A DNA stretch of 12,498 bases from an uncultured Intestinimonas sp. (GTDB lineage: Bacteria > Bacillota_A > Clostridia > Oscillospirales > Oscillospiraceae): NCBI GenBank assembly GCA_958435885.1, contig CAUBHZ010000020.1:1-12498 (forward strand), read 5' to 3'. The notes under the pieces are model-generated. The model searched no databases and was not told the DNA's origin. It was given only the letters and a program-made list of their open reading frames with translations. Each line of letters begins with the position of its first letter. Positions within the stretch are counted from its first letter, which is position 1. Made by a program: the position numbers and the translations under genes. Positions 6,315-12,498 of this stretch are shown in pieces.

Positions 6315-6344
6315 CCTACTTTCTCTCTCTCGAGAGAAAGTAGG
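6315..6344. repeat. Palindrome overlapping the aroQ stop codon
   Basis: Perfect 13-base arms, CCTACTTTCTCTC (6315-6327) and GAGAGAAAGTAGG (6332-6344), surround TCTC. The hairpin covers the last nine sense codons of aroQ and its TAG stop (6318-6316). No U-tract follows on either strand. The sequence resembles dispersed hairpin elements of the REP type, so an inserted palindromic repeat is a possible origin; this is inference. Confidence 0.7.
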
Positions 6345-6750
6345 AGAGGGCGGCCTCGTAGCCGTAGAGGCCCAGACCGCAGATCTGGCCCACGCAGGCG
6401 GGGGCGGTGACGCTCTTGTGGCGGAACTCCTCCCGCTGGTGGATGTTGGAGATGTGGACCTCCACGCAGGGGACGGAGACGGCCTTGAGGGCGTCCAGAA
6501 TGGCCACGGAGTAGTGGGTGTAGGCCCCGGGATTCATGACGATGGCGTCGTAGACCCCGTTGGCAGCCTGGATGGTGTCCACGATGGCCCCCTCGTGGTT
6601 GGACTGGAAGCAGTCCACCGTGGAGCCGTGGGCGGCAGCAAACTCTTTCAAATGGGCGCACAGGCTCTCGTAGTTTTCCGAGCCGTAGATGCCCGGCTCC
6701 CGCTGACCCAGCAGATTGAGATTGGGCCCGTTGATGACCAGAAATTTCAT
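6316..6750 (-). CDS. aroQ: 3-dehydroquinate dehydratase, type II
   Basis: The product dehydrates 3-dehydroquinate to 3-dehydroshikimate, the third shikimate step, as a small dodecameric cytoplasmic enzyme. It has 144 residues, normal for type II. It begins MKFLVINGPNLNLLGQREPGIYG, which carries R17 and the catalytic Y22. N73 and H79 (MNPGAYTHYS), H99 (VEVHISN) and R110 complete the active site and line up with the M. tuberculosis residues at a constant offset of two. The ATG (6750-6748) overlaps the aroK stop in ATGA, so translational coupling is likely. Longer starts upstream would only read into aroK in another frame. The last residues, SRERK, and the stop codon are encoded by a palindrome, so the C-terminal tail may be of recent origin. 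Confidence 0.96.
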   Translation of the reverse strand: MKFLVINGPNLNLLGQREPGIYGSENYESLCAHLKEFAAAHGSTVDCFQSNHEGAIVDTIQAANGVYDAIVMNPGAYTHYSVAILDALKAVSVPCVEVHISNIHQREEFRHKSVTAPACVGQICGLGLYGYEAALSYFLSRERK

Positions 6751-7247
6751 GCTCTGAGCACCTCCAAAATGGCGTTGAGACCGGCCTCCGGGGAGGCCAG
6801 GTCGGTGATGATGTGGTCGGCCCATCTGCGGTAGACCGGCTCCCGCTGGGCGAAGCGTTCCAGGAAGGCCGCCCGGCCGTCCTGGGCCAGAGGCCGGTCC
6901 CCCAGCACGCCGGAATCGTAGGTGGCGCCCGGGTCCCGGCAGAGCCAGAAGACCAGCCCCGTCTCCTTCAGAGGGGCCATGGCGTCGGGCCGCAGAGGGA
7001 GGCCGCCGCCGCAGGCGATGACCAGGCCGGTTTTGTGGGAGAGGTCCTGGGCCGTCTCCCGCTCCCGGTCCCGGAAGTAGCCCTCCCCGTCGCTTGCGAA
7101 GATGGCGGGGATGGTCCGGCCCTCTTTTTCCTCAATGAGGGCGTCGGTGTCCACCAGGGGACGGCCCAGAGCGGCGGCCAGGAGGCCGCCCACCGTGGTC
7201 TTGCCCGAGGCCATCATGCCGATGAGGACGATGTTGCGCGCATCCAC
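6747..7247 (-). CDS. aroK: Shikimate kinase
   Basis: The product phosphorylates shikimate at the 3-position with ATP. It has 166 residues, a usual length for the NMP-kinase fold. The Walker A loop is GMMASGKT (10-17). The shikimate-binding Asp is in VDTD (33-35). Arg59 lies in GEGYFRDRE, the GGG motif is at 80-82 (ACGGGLPLR), the lid Arg is in GDRPL (118), and the adenine-side Arg lies in AQREPVYR (about 135). The start is a GTG at 7247, supported by AAGGAGGG 7 bases upstream; no ATG precedes Met11. The gene starts 3 bases after the pheA stop and overlaps aroQ by 4 bases, in keeping with tight co-translation. Confidence 0.95.
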   Translation of the reverse strand: MDARNIVLIGMMASGKTTVGGLLAAALGRPLVDTDALIEEKEGRTIPAIFASDGEGYFRDRERETAQDLSHKTGLVIACGGGLPLRPDAMAPLKETGLVFWLCRDPGATYDSGVLGDRPLAQDGRAAFLERFAQREPVYRRWADHIITDLASPEAGLNAILEVLRA

Positions 7248-7250
7248 GGT

Positions 7251-8405
7251 TCAACCCTCCTTGGCGGCGGGGTAGTTCCCCAGCACCCGGAAGCCCTCGG
7301 CGGTCTGGGTGAGCTCCAGGAGCACCCCGTCCATGCCGGGGGCGGTGAGGTCGGCGATGAAGTCGGCGAAGAAGAGGTACTCCCAGCTCCGGCCCACGAT
7401 GGGGCGGGACTCCAGCTTCATGAGGTTGAGGCCGTTGACGGCGAAGATGGTCATGAGCTGGTGGAGGGAGCCGGTGCGGTGGGGCAGGGTGAAGAGGGCG
7501 CTCACCTTGTCGCTGCCCGGCCGGTGCTCCGGCACCGGGGAGACGATGACGAAGCGGGTGTAGTTGTGGTCGTTGGCGTTGATGTGCTGGGCCAGAATGT
7601 CAAGGTCGTAGAGCCGGGCGGCGTGGGGGGAGCAGATGGCCGCCTGGCCGGGCTGGCCGCTTCTGGACACATACTGGGCGCTCTCGGCGGTGTTGAGCCG
7701 GGGCACCCGGGCCCAGTTCCGGCCCTTGAGAAAGTCGGCGCACTGAAGGAGGCCCTGCTCGTGGGAGTAGACGGCGGTGATGGTGTCCAGGGTGGTGCCG
7801 GCGGGGGCGGCCAGACAATGGTCCACCTTCACCGTCTGCTCCCCCACGATGTAGGCGCCGTACTTGGCCAGCAGGTCGTAGACCTGGCTGATGGAGCCGG
7901 TGGAGCTGTTCTCGATGGGCAGCACGCCGTAGTCGGCCCGGCCCTCCTTCAGGGCCAGAAAGACCTCCTCCCAGGTGGCCACGTGAGACCGGTGGACGGC
8001 CTCGCCGAAGAAGCGCCCGGCGGCCTCGTCGGAGTAGGCACCCGGCTCCCCCTGATAGAGGACCCTGGGGTCGGTGAGGGGGTCCCGGACGGCCCGGAGG
8101 GCGGACTGGATGCGGACGTAGTCCTCGTTGCCCGCCTCGGTGAGGAGCTTGCGCTGCTGCCGGCGGGAGATGCCCATGATGGCCTCGTAGAGGGCGGTGA
8201 CGTCGTCCTTCCGGGCGGGGTCGTCGGTGAGGGCGGCCTTCTTGGCCAGCACCTCGTGCTCCCGGGCGGTGTCCAGCACGGGGATGCCGTTGGCCTGCTT
8301 CCAGCGGCCCACCTGCTCCGTCACCTCCATGCGCCGGAGGAAAAGGGCGGTGAGCTGGGCGTCGATGTCGTCGATCTGCCCCCGGAGCTCATCCAGTTGA
8401 CTCAT
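7251..8405 (-). CDS. pheA: Bifunctional chorismate mutase / prephenate dehydratase (P-protein)
   Basis: The product turns chorismate into prephenate and then phenylpyruvate, committing the pathway to phenylalanine. It has 384 residues, as expected for a fused P-protein. Residues 1-90 form an AroQ-class mutase with catalytic residues at R8, R25, K36, D45, R48, E49 and a Gln at about 83-84, matching the E. coli set. Next comes the dehydratase domain (about 100-290), with YSHEQGLLQC and the catalytic T283-R-F. A C-terminal ACT domain carries ESRP (332-335) and SALFTLPHRTGSLHQL, the region that binds phenylalanine in homologues. Feedback inhibition by phenylalanine is therefore likely. I prefer the ATG at 8405 because GAGAGG is then 9 bases away; an ATG at 8411, adding Met-His, is only 3 bases from it. 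No tyrA is present in the window, so tyrosine synthesis must be encoded elsewhere. Confidence 0.95.
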   Translation of the reverse strand: MSQLDELRGQIDDIDAQLTALFLRRMEVTEQVGRWKQANGIPVLDTAREHEVLAKKAALTDDPARKDDVTALYEAIMGISRRQQRKLLTEAGNEDYVRIQSALRAVRDPLTDPRVLYQGEPGAYSDEAAGRFFGEAVHRSHVATWEEVFLALKEGRADYGVLPIENSSTGSISQVYDLLAKYGAYIVGEQTVKVDHCLAAPAGTTLDTITAVYSHEQGLLQCADFLKGRNWARVPRLNTAESAQYVSRSGQPGQAAICSPHAARLYDLDILAQHINANDHNYTRFVIVSPVPEHRPGSDKVSALFTLPHRTGSLHQLMTIFAVNGLNLMKLESRPIVGRSWEYLFFADFIADLTAPGMDGVLLELTQTAEGFRVLGNYPAAKEG

Positions 8406-8429
8406 ATGCATACACCTCTCTGTGGTAAA

Positions 8430-9407
8430 TCAGATGCCCAGCAGCTGGCAGGCGGCCAGGGCGGCGGCGGACTCGATGACCGGCACCGCCCGGGGCACGA
8501 TGCAGGGGTCGTGGCGGCCGGTGATGGACAGCTTGGCATCGGTACCGCTGGAGAGGTCCACCGTGTCCTGCTCCCGGGCGATGGAGGGGGTGGGCCGGAT
8601 GGTGACCTCAAACTCCACCGGCATGCCGTTGGTAATGCCGCCGTTGACGCCGCCGGTGTGGTTGGTGCGGGTCCTGACGGTGTCGCCGTCCATGTAGAAG
8701 GGGTCGTTGGCCTGGCTGCCCCGGAGGTCGGCGAAGCCGGTCCCCAGGCCGAAACCCACCGCCTTCACGGCGGGAACGGCGAAGAGGTACTGGGAGAAAA
8801 TGCCCTCCACGTTGCAGCCGAAGTCGGGGGCGCCCAGCCCGGCGGGGAGGCCGGTAACGGCGCAGGCGATGCGCCCGCCCACCGAGTCCAGGTCGGCCTT
8901 GGCGGCCAGGATGGCCGCCTCCATCTCCTCCGGGGTGGGGTCGGCGATGCCGGCCACGTTGGAGATGCGGGCGGCGACGGTGACGCCCTTCTCCTTCAGG
9001 ATGAGCTTGGCGATGGCTCCGGCAAAGACCAGGGGGGCGGTGAGGCGGCCGGAGAAGTGGCCGCCGCCCCGGTAGTCGTTGCAGCCGCTGTAGCGGACGA
9101 AGCCGGAATAGTCGGCGTGGCCGGGCCGGGGCAGGTTCTTGAGCTTGGCGTAGTCCTTGGAGCGGGTGTCGGTATTGAAGATGACGGCGCACAGGGGGGT
9201 GCCGGTGGTCTTGCCCTCAAAGACGCCGGAGAGGATCTCGGGTTCGTCCTTCTCCTTGCGGGCGGTGGTCATGGCGTTCTGGCCGGGCGCCCGGCGGGCC
9301 AGCTCGGAACGGATGAAGTCCATGTCCAGGGCTAGACCGGCGGGAACCCCTTCCAGGGTCACCCCGATGGCGGGGCCGTGGGACTCGCCAAAAATGATGT
9401 ATTTCAT
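8430..9407 (-). CDS. aroC: Chorismate synthase, short form
   Basis: The product makes chorismate from EPSP, an anti-elimination that needs reduced FMN. It has 325 residues, shorter than the usual 350-390. All signature blocks are present: FGESHGPAIGVTLEGVPAG with catalytic H10, RPGHADY with the second His (H97), YRGGGHFSGRLTAPL, and near the end RPTPSIA and GRHDPCIVPRAVP. Shortness comes from a clipped N-terminus and a missing loop around residues 150-165, where E. coli has about 15 more residues. The start cannot lie further upstream because an in-frame TAA, the aroA stop itself, is five codons before the ATG. AAGGAGG lies 7 bases upstream and overlaps the end of aroA. The core looks complete, so I judge it functional. 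The flavin reductase is not in the window. Confidence 0.95.
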   Translation of the reverse strand: MKYIIFGESHGPAIGVTLEGVPAGLALDMDFIRSELARRAPGQNAMTTARKEKDEPEILSGVFEGKTTGTPLCAVIFNTDTRSKDYAKLKNLPRPGHADYSGFVRYSGCNDYRGGGHFSGRLTAPLVFAGAIAKLILKEKGVTVAARISNVAGIADPTPEEMEAAILAAKADLDSVGGRIACAVTGLPAGLGAPDFGCNVEGIFSQYLFAVPAVKAVGFGLGTGFADLRGSQANDPFYMDGDTVRTRTNHTGGVNGGITNGMPVEFEVTIRPTPSIAREQDTVDLSSGTDAKLSITGRHDPCIVPRAVPVIESAAALAACQLLGI

Positions 9408-9419
9408 GGGGACGCCTCC

Positions 9420-10658
9420 TTAAACCTGGGTCCGGGCGATGACGCCGCCCAGGGCCTCGTAGTCCTCCCAGAAGTTGGGGTAGGACTTTTTGACGCACTC
9501 CGCCCCGGTGATGGTGATGGGGGCGTCACAGTTGGTGGCGGCGATGGCGGCCATCATGGCGATGCGGTGGTCATTGTGGCCGGAGACGGTGACGCCGCCG
9601 GGGAGGGTGTCCTTCCCGTGGATGACCAGGTAGTCGTCGTGCTCCTCCACATTCGCCCCCAGGGCGTTGAGCACTTCGGTCACGGTGGAGAGGCGGTCGC
9701 TCTCCTTCATCCGCAGCCGGGCGGCGTTGACCAGCCGGGTGGTGAGCCCCTCCCCACGGAGGGCGGCCATGGCGGCCAGGGGGGGCACCAGGTCGGGACA
9801 GCCGGACACGTCGATCTCGGCGTCAGCGGGCCGGGCCAGGATCCAGTAGTGGCCGGCGATGGCGGAGTCCCCCTGGGTGGAGTGGGTGTCCAGACCCTGG
9901 ATGTCCAGGTCGCTCTCCAGCAGGGCGGCGGCGTACCAGAAGGCGGCGTTGGACCAGTCGGCCTCCACCGTCAGGTCCCGGGCCCGGAAGGGCTGATTGC
10001 CGGGGACCCGGAAGGAGGCGTAGTCCCCGTTCTCCACCCGGACGCCGAACTTCTCCAGCACGTCCAGGGTCATGTCCACATAGCCACGGCTCTCCAGGGG
10101 GGTGGTGAGAAGGATCTCGCTGTCCCCGGACAGCAGGGGGAGGGCGTAGAGCAGGCCGGTGATGAACTGGCTGGACACGTTGCCGGGGAGGGAGAAGGTG
10201 CCCGCCTCCAGCCGGCCGCGGACGGTGAGCACGCCGTCCTTCTGTTCATAAAAGATGCCCTTTTCCCGGAAAAGGTCGAAGTAGGGTCCCTGGGGCCGCT
10301 CCATGAGCCGGCCGTGGCCGGTGAAGCGGCCGCCGCCCAGGACGGCCAGGGCGATGGGGATGAGGAAGCGCAGGGTGGAGCCCGACTCGCCGCAGTCCAG
10401 CAGGGGGAGTTCCCCCTGGGGTGCGGCTTTTCCGGCCAGACCGGTGACTGCCAGGGTGTCGCCCTCCCACCGGAAGGAGGCGCCCAGGGCCTCCAGACAG
10501 CGGATGGTGGCCTGGATGTCCTGGGAGAGGGCCACGTTTTTGAGCATGCTCACGCCCTCCGCCAGGGCGGCGGCGATGAGGGCCCGATGGGCCTGGCTTT
10601 TGGAGGGGGGAGGGGTGATGGACCCGCTGAGCAGGCCCGGAGTGATGGTGACGTCCAT
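9420..10658 (-). CDS. aroA: 3-phosphoshikimate 1-carboxyvinyltransferase (EPSP synthase)
   Basis: The product joins shikimate-3-phosphate and PEP to give EPSP. It has 412 residues, slightly under the usual 425-430. Active-site blocks are in place: PPSKSQAHRA (K20, S21, R25), the PEP loop CGESGSTLRF (89-98), VSSQF (161-165), the catalytic Asp in CPDLVPPLA (289), the KESDR block (K318, E319) and NDHR (R365). Against E. coli, positions equivalent to T97 and P101 are Ser and Phe, which is notable because those sites shape the glyphosate pocket. The ATG at 10658 is preceded by GGGAGG 8 bases away, inside the end of aroB. The stop codon lies beside the aroC ribosome binding site. UDP-GlcNAc enolpyruvyl transferase (MurA) is excluded by the shikimate-binding motifs and the operon context. 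Confidence 0.96.
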   Translation of the reverse strand: MDVTITPGLLSGSITPPPSKSQAHRALIAAALAEGVSMLKNVALSQDIQATIRCLEALGASFRWEGDTLAVTGLAGKAAPQGELPLLDCGESGSTLRFLIPIALAVLGGGRFTGHGRLMERPQGPYFDLFREKGIFYEQKDGVLTVRGRLEAGTFSLPGNVSSQFITGLLYALPLLSGDSEILLTTPLESRGYVDMTLDVLEKFGVRVENGDYASFRVPGNQPFRARDLTVEADWSNAAFWYAAALLESDLDIQGLDTHSTQGDSAIAGHYWILARPADAEIDVSGCPDLVPPLAAMAALRGEGLTTRLVNAARLRMKESDRLSTVTEVLNALGANVEEHDDYLVIHGKDTLPGGVTVSGHNDHRIAMMAAIAATNCDAPITITGAECVKKSYPNFWEDYEALGGVIARTQV

Positions 10659-10660
10659 GG

Positions 10661-11755
10661 TCAGGCCCTCCCGTAGAGGGCGTCCAGCTGGGCGAGCACC
10701 TCGGTCTTCTTCATCTTCACGGCCTTGGCCTTGCCCATCTCCTCCAGGAGGATGAGGCTGATGCTGTCCCCGGTGCTCTTCTTGTCCAGGCCCACGGTCT
10801 CCTCCATGACGGCCCAGTCAGTGTCGGAGCAGGGGATGTGGATGGGCAGGTCGAAGGCCTGGAGCAGCTTGGTGAGGGCCTGGAGGTCGTCCTCCGTGCC
10901 GCCGGTGCCCAGGGCCAGACCCAGCTTGGCGGCCACGCACATGCCGGCGGCCACCGCCTGGCCGTGGGTCCAGGTCTGGTAATTGCCCATCTTCTCGAAT
11001 GCGTGGCCCACGGTGTGGCCGAAGTTGAGGAGCATCCGGCGGCCGGTGTCACGCTCGTCCTCCTCCACTACCATCCGTTTTAAATCGCAGCAGGTATACA
11101 GGACGTGTTCGATCTCCTCCATGATCTCGCCCCGGCTGGGCCGGAGGGCCAGGAAGTCAAAGAAGGCCTTGTCCAGGATGCAGCCGTACTTGATGACCTC
11201 GGCCATGCCGTCGGCGAAGGTGCGGTCGTCCAGGGTGTCCAGGGTGTCGGGGTCCATGAGGACGAGCTTGGGCTGCCAGAAGGCGCCGGCCAGGTTCTTG
11301 CCGTGGTCCAGGTCCACGGCCACCTTGCCGCCCACGGAGGAGTCCACCTGGGCCAGGAGGGTGGTGGGGATCTGAACGAAATCCACCCCCCGGAGGATGG
11401 TGGAGGCAGCGAAGCCGGCCAGGTCTCCCACCACGCCGCCGCCCAGGGCCACCACGGCGTCGGTGCGGGTGAGGCCGAAGTCCATCATGTCCTCCCAGAG
11501 GGCGCTGAGCATGGCGGGGGACTTGGAGCCCTCCCCGGCGGGGATCTCCCGGCAGGCGGTCTCAAAGCCGGCCCGCTCCAGCCCGGGGATGAGGGCGGAG
11601 AGGTAGATGGGGGCCACGTTGGAGTCGGTGACCACGAAGAGCTTTTTGGCCCGGGGGAGCACCGGGTGCAGGTGCTCGGCCGCCCGGGAGAGGAGGCCGG
11701 AGCCGATGAGGATGTCGTAGCTCCGGCCGGGCAGGGTGACGGAGAGGGTCTTCAT
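10661..11755 (-). CDS. aroB: 3-dehydroquinate synthase
   Basis: The product cyclises DAHP to 3-dehydroquinate using NAD+ and a divalent metal, usually Zn. It has 364 residues, the normal length. The NAD-binding part has D44 and GGGVVGDLAGFAAS (105-118). PTTLLAQVDSSVGGK (130-144) holds the substrate-binding Lys. The metal ligands are E186 (GMAEVIKYG), H247 (LNFGHTVGHAFE) and H264 (THGQAVAAGM). These spacings fit the DHQ synthase family, not the related glycerol dehydrogenases or DOI synthases. The ATG at 11755 has AAGGA about 9 bases upstream. The gene lies 19 bases after the aroF stop and 2 bases before aroA. Confidence 0.96.
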   Translation of the reverse strand: MKTLSVTLPGRSYDILIGSGLLSRAAEHLHPVLPRAKKLFVVTDSNVAPIYLSALIPGLERAGFETACREIPAGEGSKSPAMLSALWEDMMDFGLTRTDAVVALGGGVVGDLAGFAASTILRGVDFVQIPTTLLAQVDSSVGGKVAVDLDHGKNLAGAFWQPKLVLMDPDTLDTLDDRTFADGMAEVIKYGCILDKAFFDFLALRPSRGEIMEEIEHVLYTCCDLKRMVVEEDERDTGRRMLLNFGHTVGHAFEKMGNYQTWTHGQAVAAGMCVAAKLGLALGTGGTEDDLQALTKLLQAFDLPIHIPCSDTDWAVMEETVGLDKKSTGDSISLILLEEMGKAKAVKMKKTEVLAQLDALYGRA

Positions 11756-11774
11756 AGGCGCACTTCCTTCCGGG

Positions 11775-12498
11775 TCAGGGGATCATGGTCTTGCCCATCA
11801 TGGGGGCCAGGACCTTCACCTTCTTCATGAGCTCGTCGAACTTCTTGGGGGTGAGGGACTGCTGGCCGTCGCACTTGGCGTGGGCGGGGTCGTTGTGGAC
11901 CTCGATGATGAGGCCATCGGCGCCGGCGGCCACGGCGGCCAGGGCCAGGGGCTCCACCATCCAGTACATGCCGGCGGCGTGGGAGGGGTCCACGATGACG
12001 GGCAGGTGGCTCATCTGCTTGATGGCGGGGATGGCGGATACGTCCAGGGTGTTGCGGGTGTAGGTCTCGAAGGTGCGGATGCCCCGCTCGCAGAGGATGA
12101 CGTTCTCATTGCCGGCGGCCATGATGTACTCGGCGGACATGATCCACTCCTCGTAGGTGTTGGAGAGGCCGCGCTTGAGGAGGATGGGCTTGCTCATCTT
12201 GCCCACTTCCTTCAGAAGCTCGAAGTTCTGCATGTTCCGGGCGCCCACCTGGACCACGTCCACCTCCCGCTCGAACAGGTCGGCCATGCGGGGGTCCATG
12301 ATCTCGGTGACGATGGGCAGGCCGGTCTTTTCCCGGGCCTCCATAAGGAGGTCCAGACCGGGCGTGCCCATGCCCTGGAAGGAGTAGGGGGAGGTGCGGG
12401 GCTTGAAGGCGCCGCCGCGCAGCAGCGCCGCGCCGGAGGACTTTACGTCCTCCGCCACCGCGCAGATCTGCTCCTCCGACTCCACCGAGCAGGGACCG
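11775..12498 (-). CDS. aroF: 3-deoxy-7-phosphoheptulonate (DAHP) synthase, type I-beta; 5' end outside window
   Basis: The product condenses PEP with erythrose-4-phosphate, the first shikimate step. The frame stays open to the right edge, where it reads [11 protein letters not shown]. This is the family's GPCS motif with a metal-ligand Cys, so the GTG at 12485 is internal and the gene starts beyond the window. About 241 residues are visible; type I-beta enzymes are usually about 340, so the N-terminal part, including any ferredoxin-like regulatory domain, is not seen. Further motifs are [17 protein letters not shown], the [11 protein letters not shown] block, the metal His in VDPSHAAG and the Glu and Asp in IIEVHNDP. 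The [11 protein letters not shown] block points to the I-beta group, which includes Bacillus AroA(Q)-type and Thermotoga enzymes. It is the first visible gene of the operon. The symbol follows common usage for this subfamily. Confidence 0.93.
   Translation of the reverse strand, partial: GPCSVESEEQICAVAEDVKSSGAALLRGGAFKPRTSPYSFQGMGTPGLDLLMEAREKTGLPIVTEIMDPRMADLFEREVDVVQVGARNMQNFELLKEVGKMSKPILLKRGLSNTYEEWIMSAEYIMAAGNENVILCERGIRTFETYTRNTLDVSAIPAIKQMSHLPVIVDPSHAAGMYWMVEPLALAAVAAGADGLIIEVHNDPAHAKCDGQQSLTPKKFDELMKKVKVLAPMMGKTMIP

Noticed and set aside
6227..6661. 144-codon - strand frame overlapping aroQ and reading into the gap
   Set aside because: It is Arg/Gly/Pro-rich and in a different frame from the AroQ enzyme. 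It stays open only because of high GC.
6813..9335. An 840-codon open frame on the + strand opposite aroK, pheA and aroC
   Set aside because: It runs across three well-recognised enzymes and their intergenic boundaries and has a Gly/Val/His-rich composition. It is a by-product of high GC.
9378..10676. Open frame on the + strand opposite aroA
   Set aside because: It is antisense to a clear EPSP synthase and has no recognisable motif.
12483..12485. GTG at 12485 as the start of DAHP synthase
   Set aside because: The residues upstream of it to the edge read GPCS, the conserved metal-binding motif, so the codon is internal.

Overview
This window reads as chromosome from a high-GC, spore-forming Firmicute of the Oscillospiraceae type (Flavonifractor, Lawsonibacter or Pseudoflavonifractor would fit). 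The evidence is a spoIIID sporulation regulator, Gram-positive ribosome binding sites, an S-layer-homology (SLH) surface protein and a strong G/C third-position bias. The genus is an inference. No tRNA, rRNA, CRISPR array, insertion sequence or phage gene was seen. No gene-free stretch exceeds 300 bases; the longest are 5017-5268, 6127-6315 and 1457-1593, and their contents are annotated.

Layout. Bases 1-1130 (+) hold the 3' two thirds of prfC, peptide chain release factor 3. It converges on spoIIID (1196-1456, -) across a perfect 38-base palindrome that can terminate both transcripts. Upstream of spoIIID on the same strand is a 1140-residue secreted protein (1594-5016, -). It has a signal peptide, a tandem Pro-Glu-Asn-Ser-Thr tract, GLUG and beta-helix-like regions, an InlB B-type repeat, a Thr-rich repeat stalk and three C-terminal SLH domains. 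Its 252-base upstream region is AT-rich, with a promoter-like site followed by an intrinsic terminator placed before the ribosome binding site.

Bases 5269-12498 (-) form one aromatic amino acid operon, transcribed aroF-aroB-aroA-aroC-pheA-aroK-aroQ-aroE. Together these genes encode every step from PEP and erythrose-4-phosphate to chorismate, then on to prephenate and phenylpyruvate. The first seven genes are packed with gaps of 24 bases or less, or overlaps. aroF runs off the right edge, so the operon promoter is not in view.

The main surprise is the 189-base break before aroE. It holds three 9-mers matching the DnaA-box consensus TTWTNCACA within 93 bases, two of them at the outer ends of a roughly 70-base imperfect inverted repeat. 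Two more inverted repeats follow, and the last one overlaps the aroQ stop codon. This cluster, the possible attenuator of the surface-protein gene, and the in-frame 15-base repeat array are the items most worth checking. I did not find a convincing new multi-gene system here.
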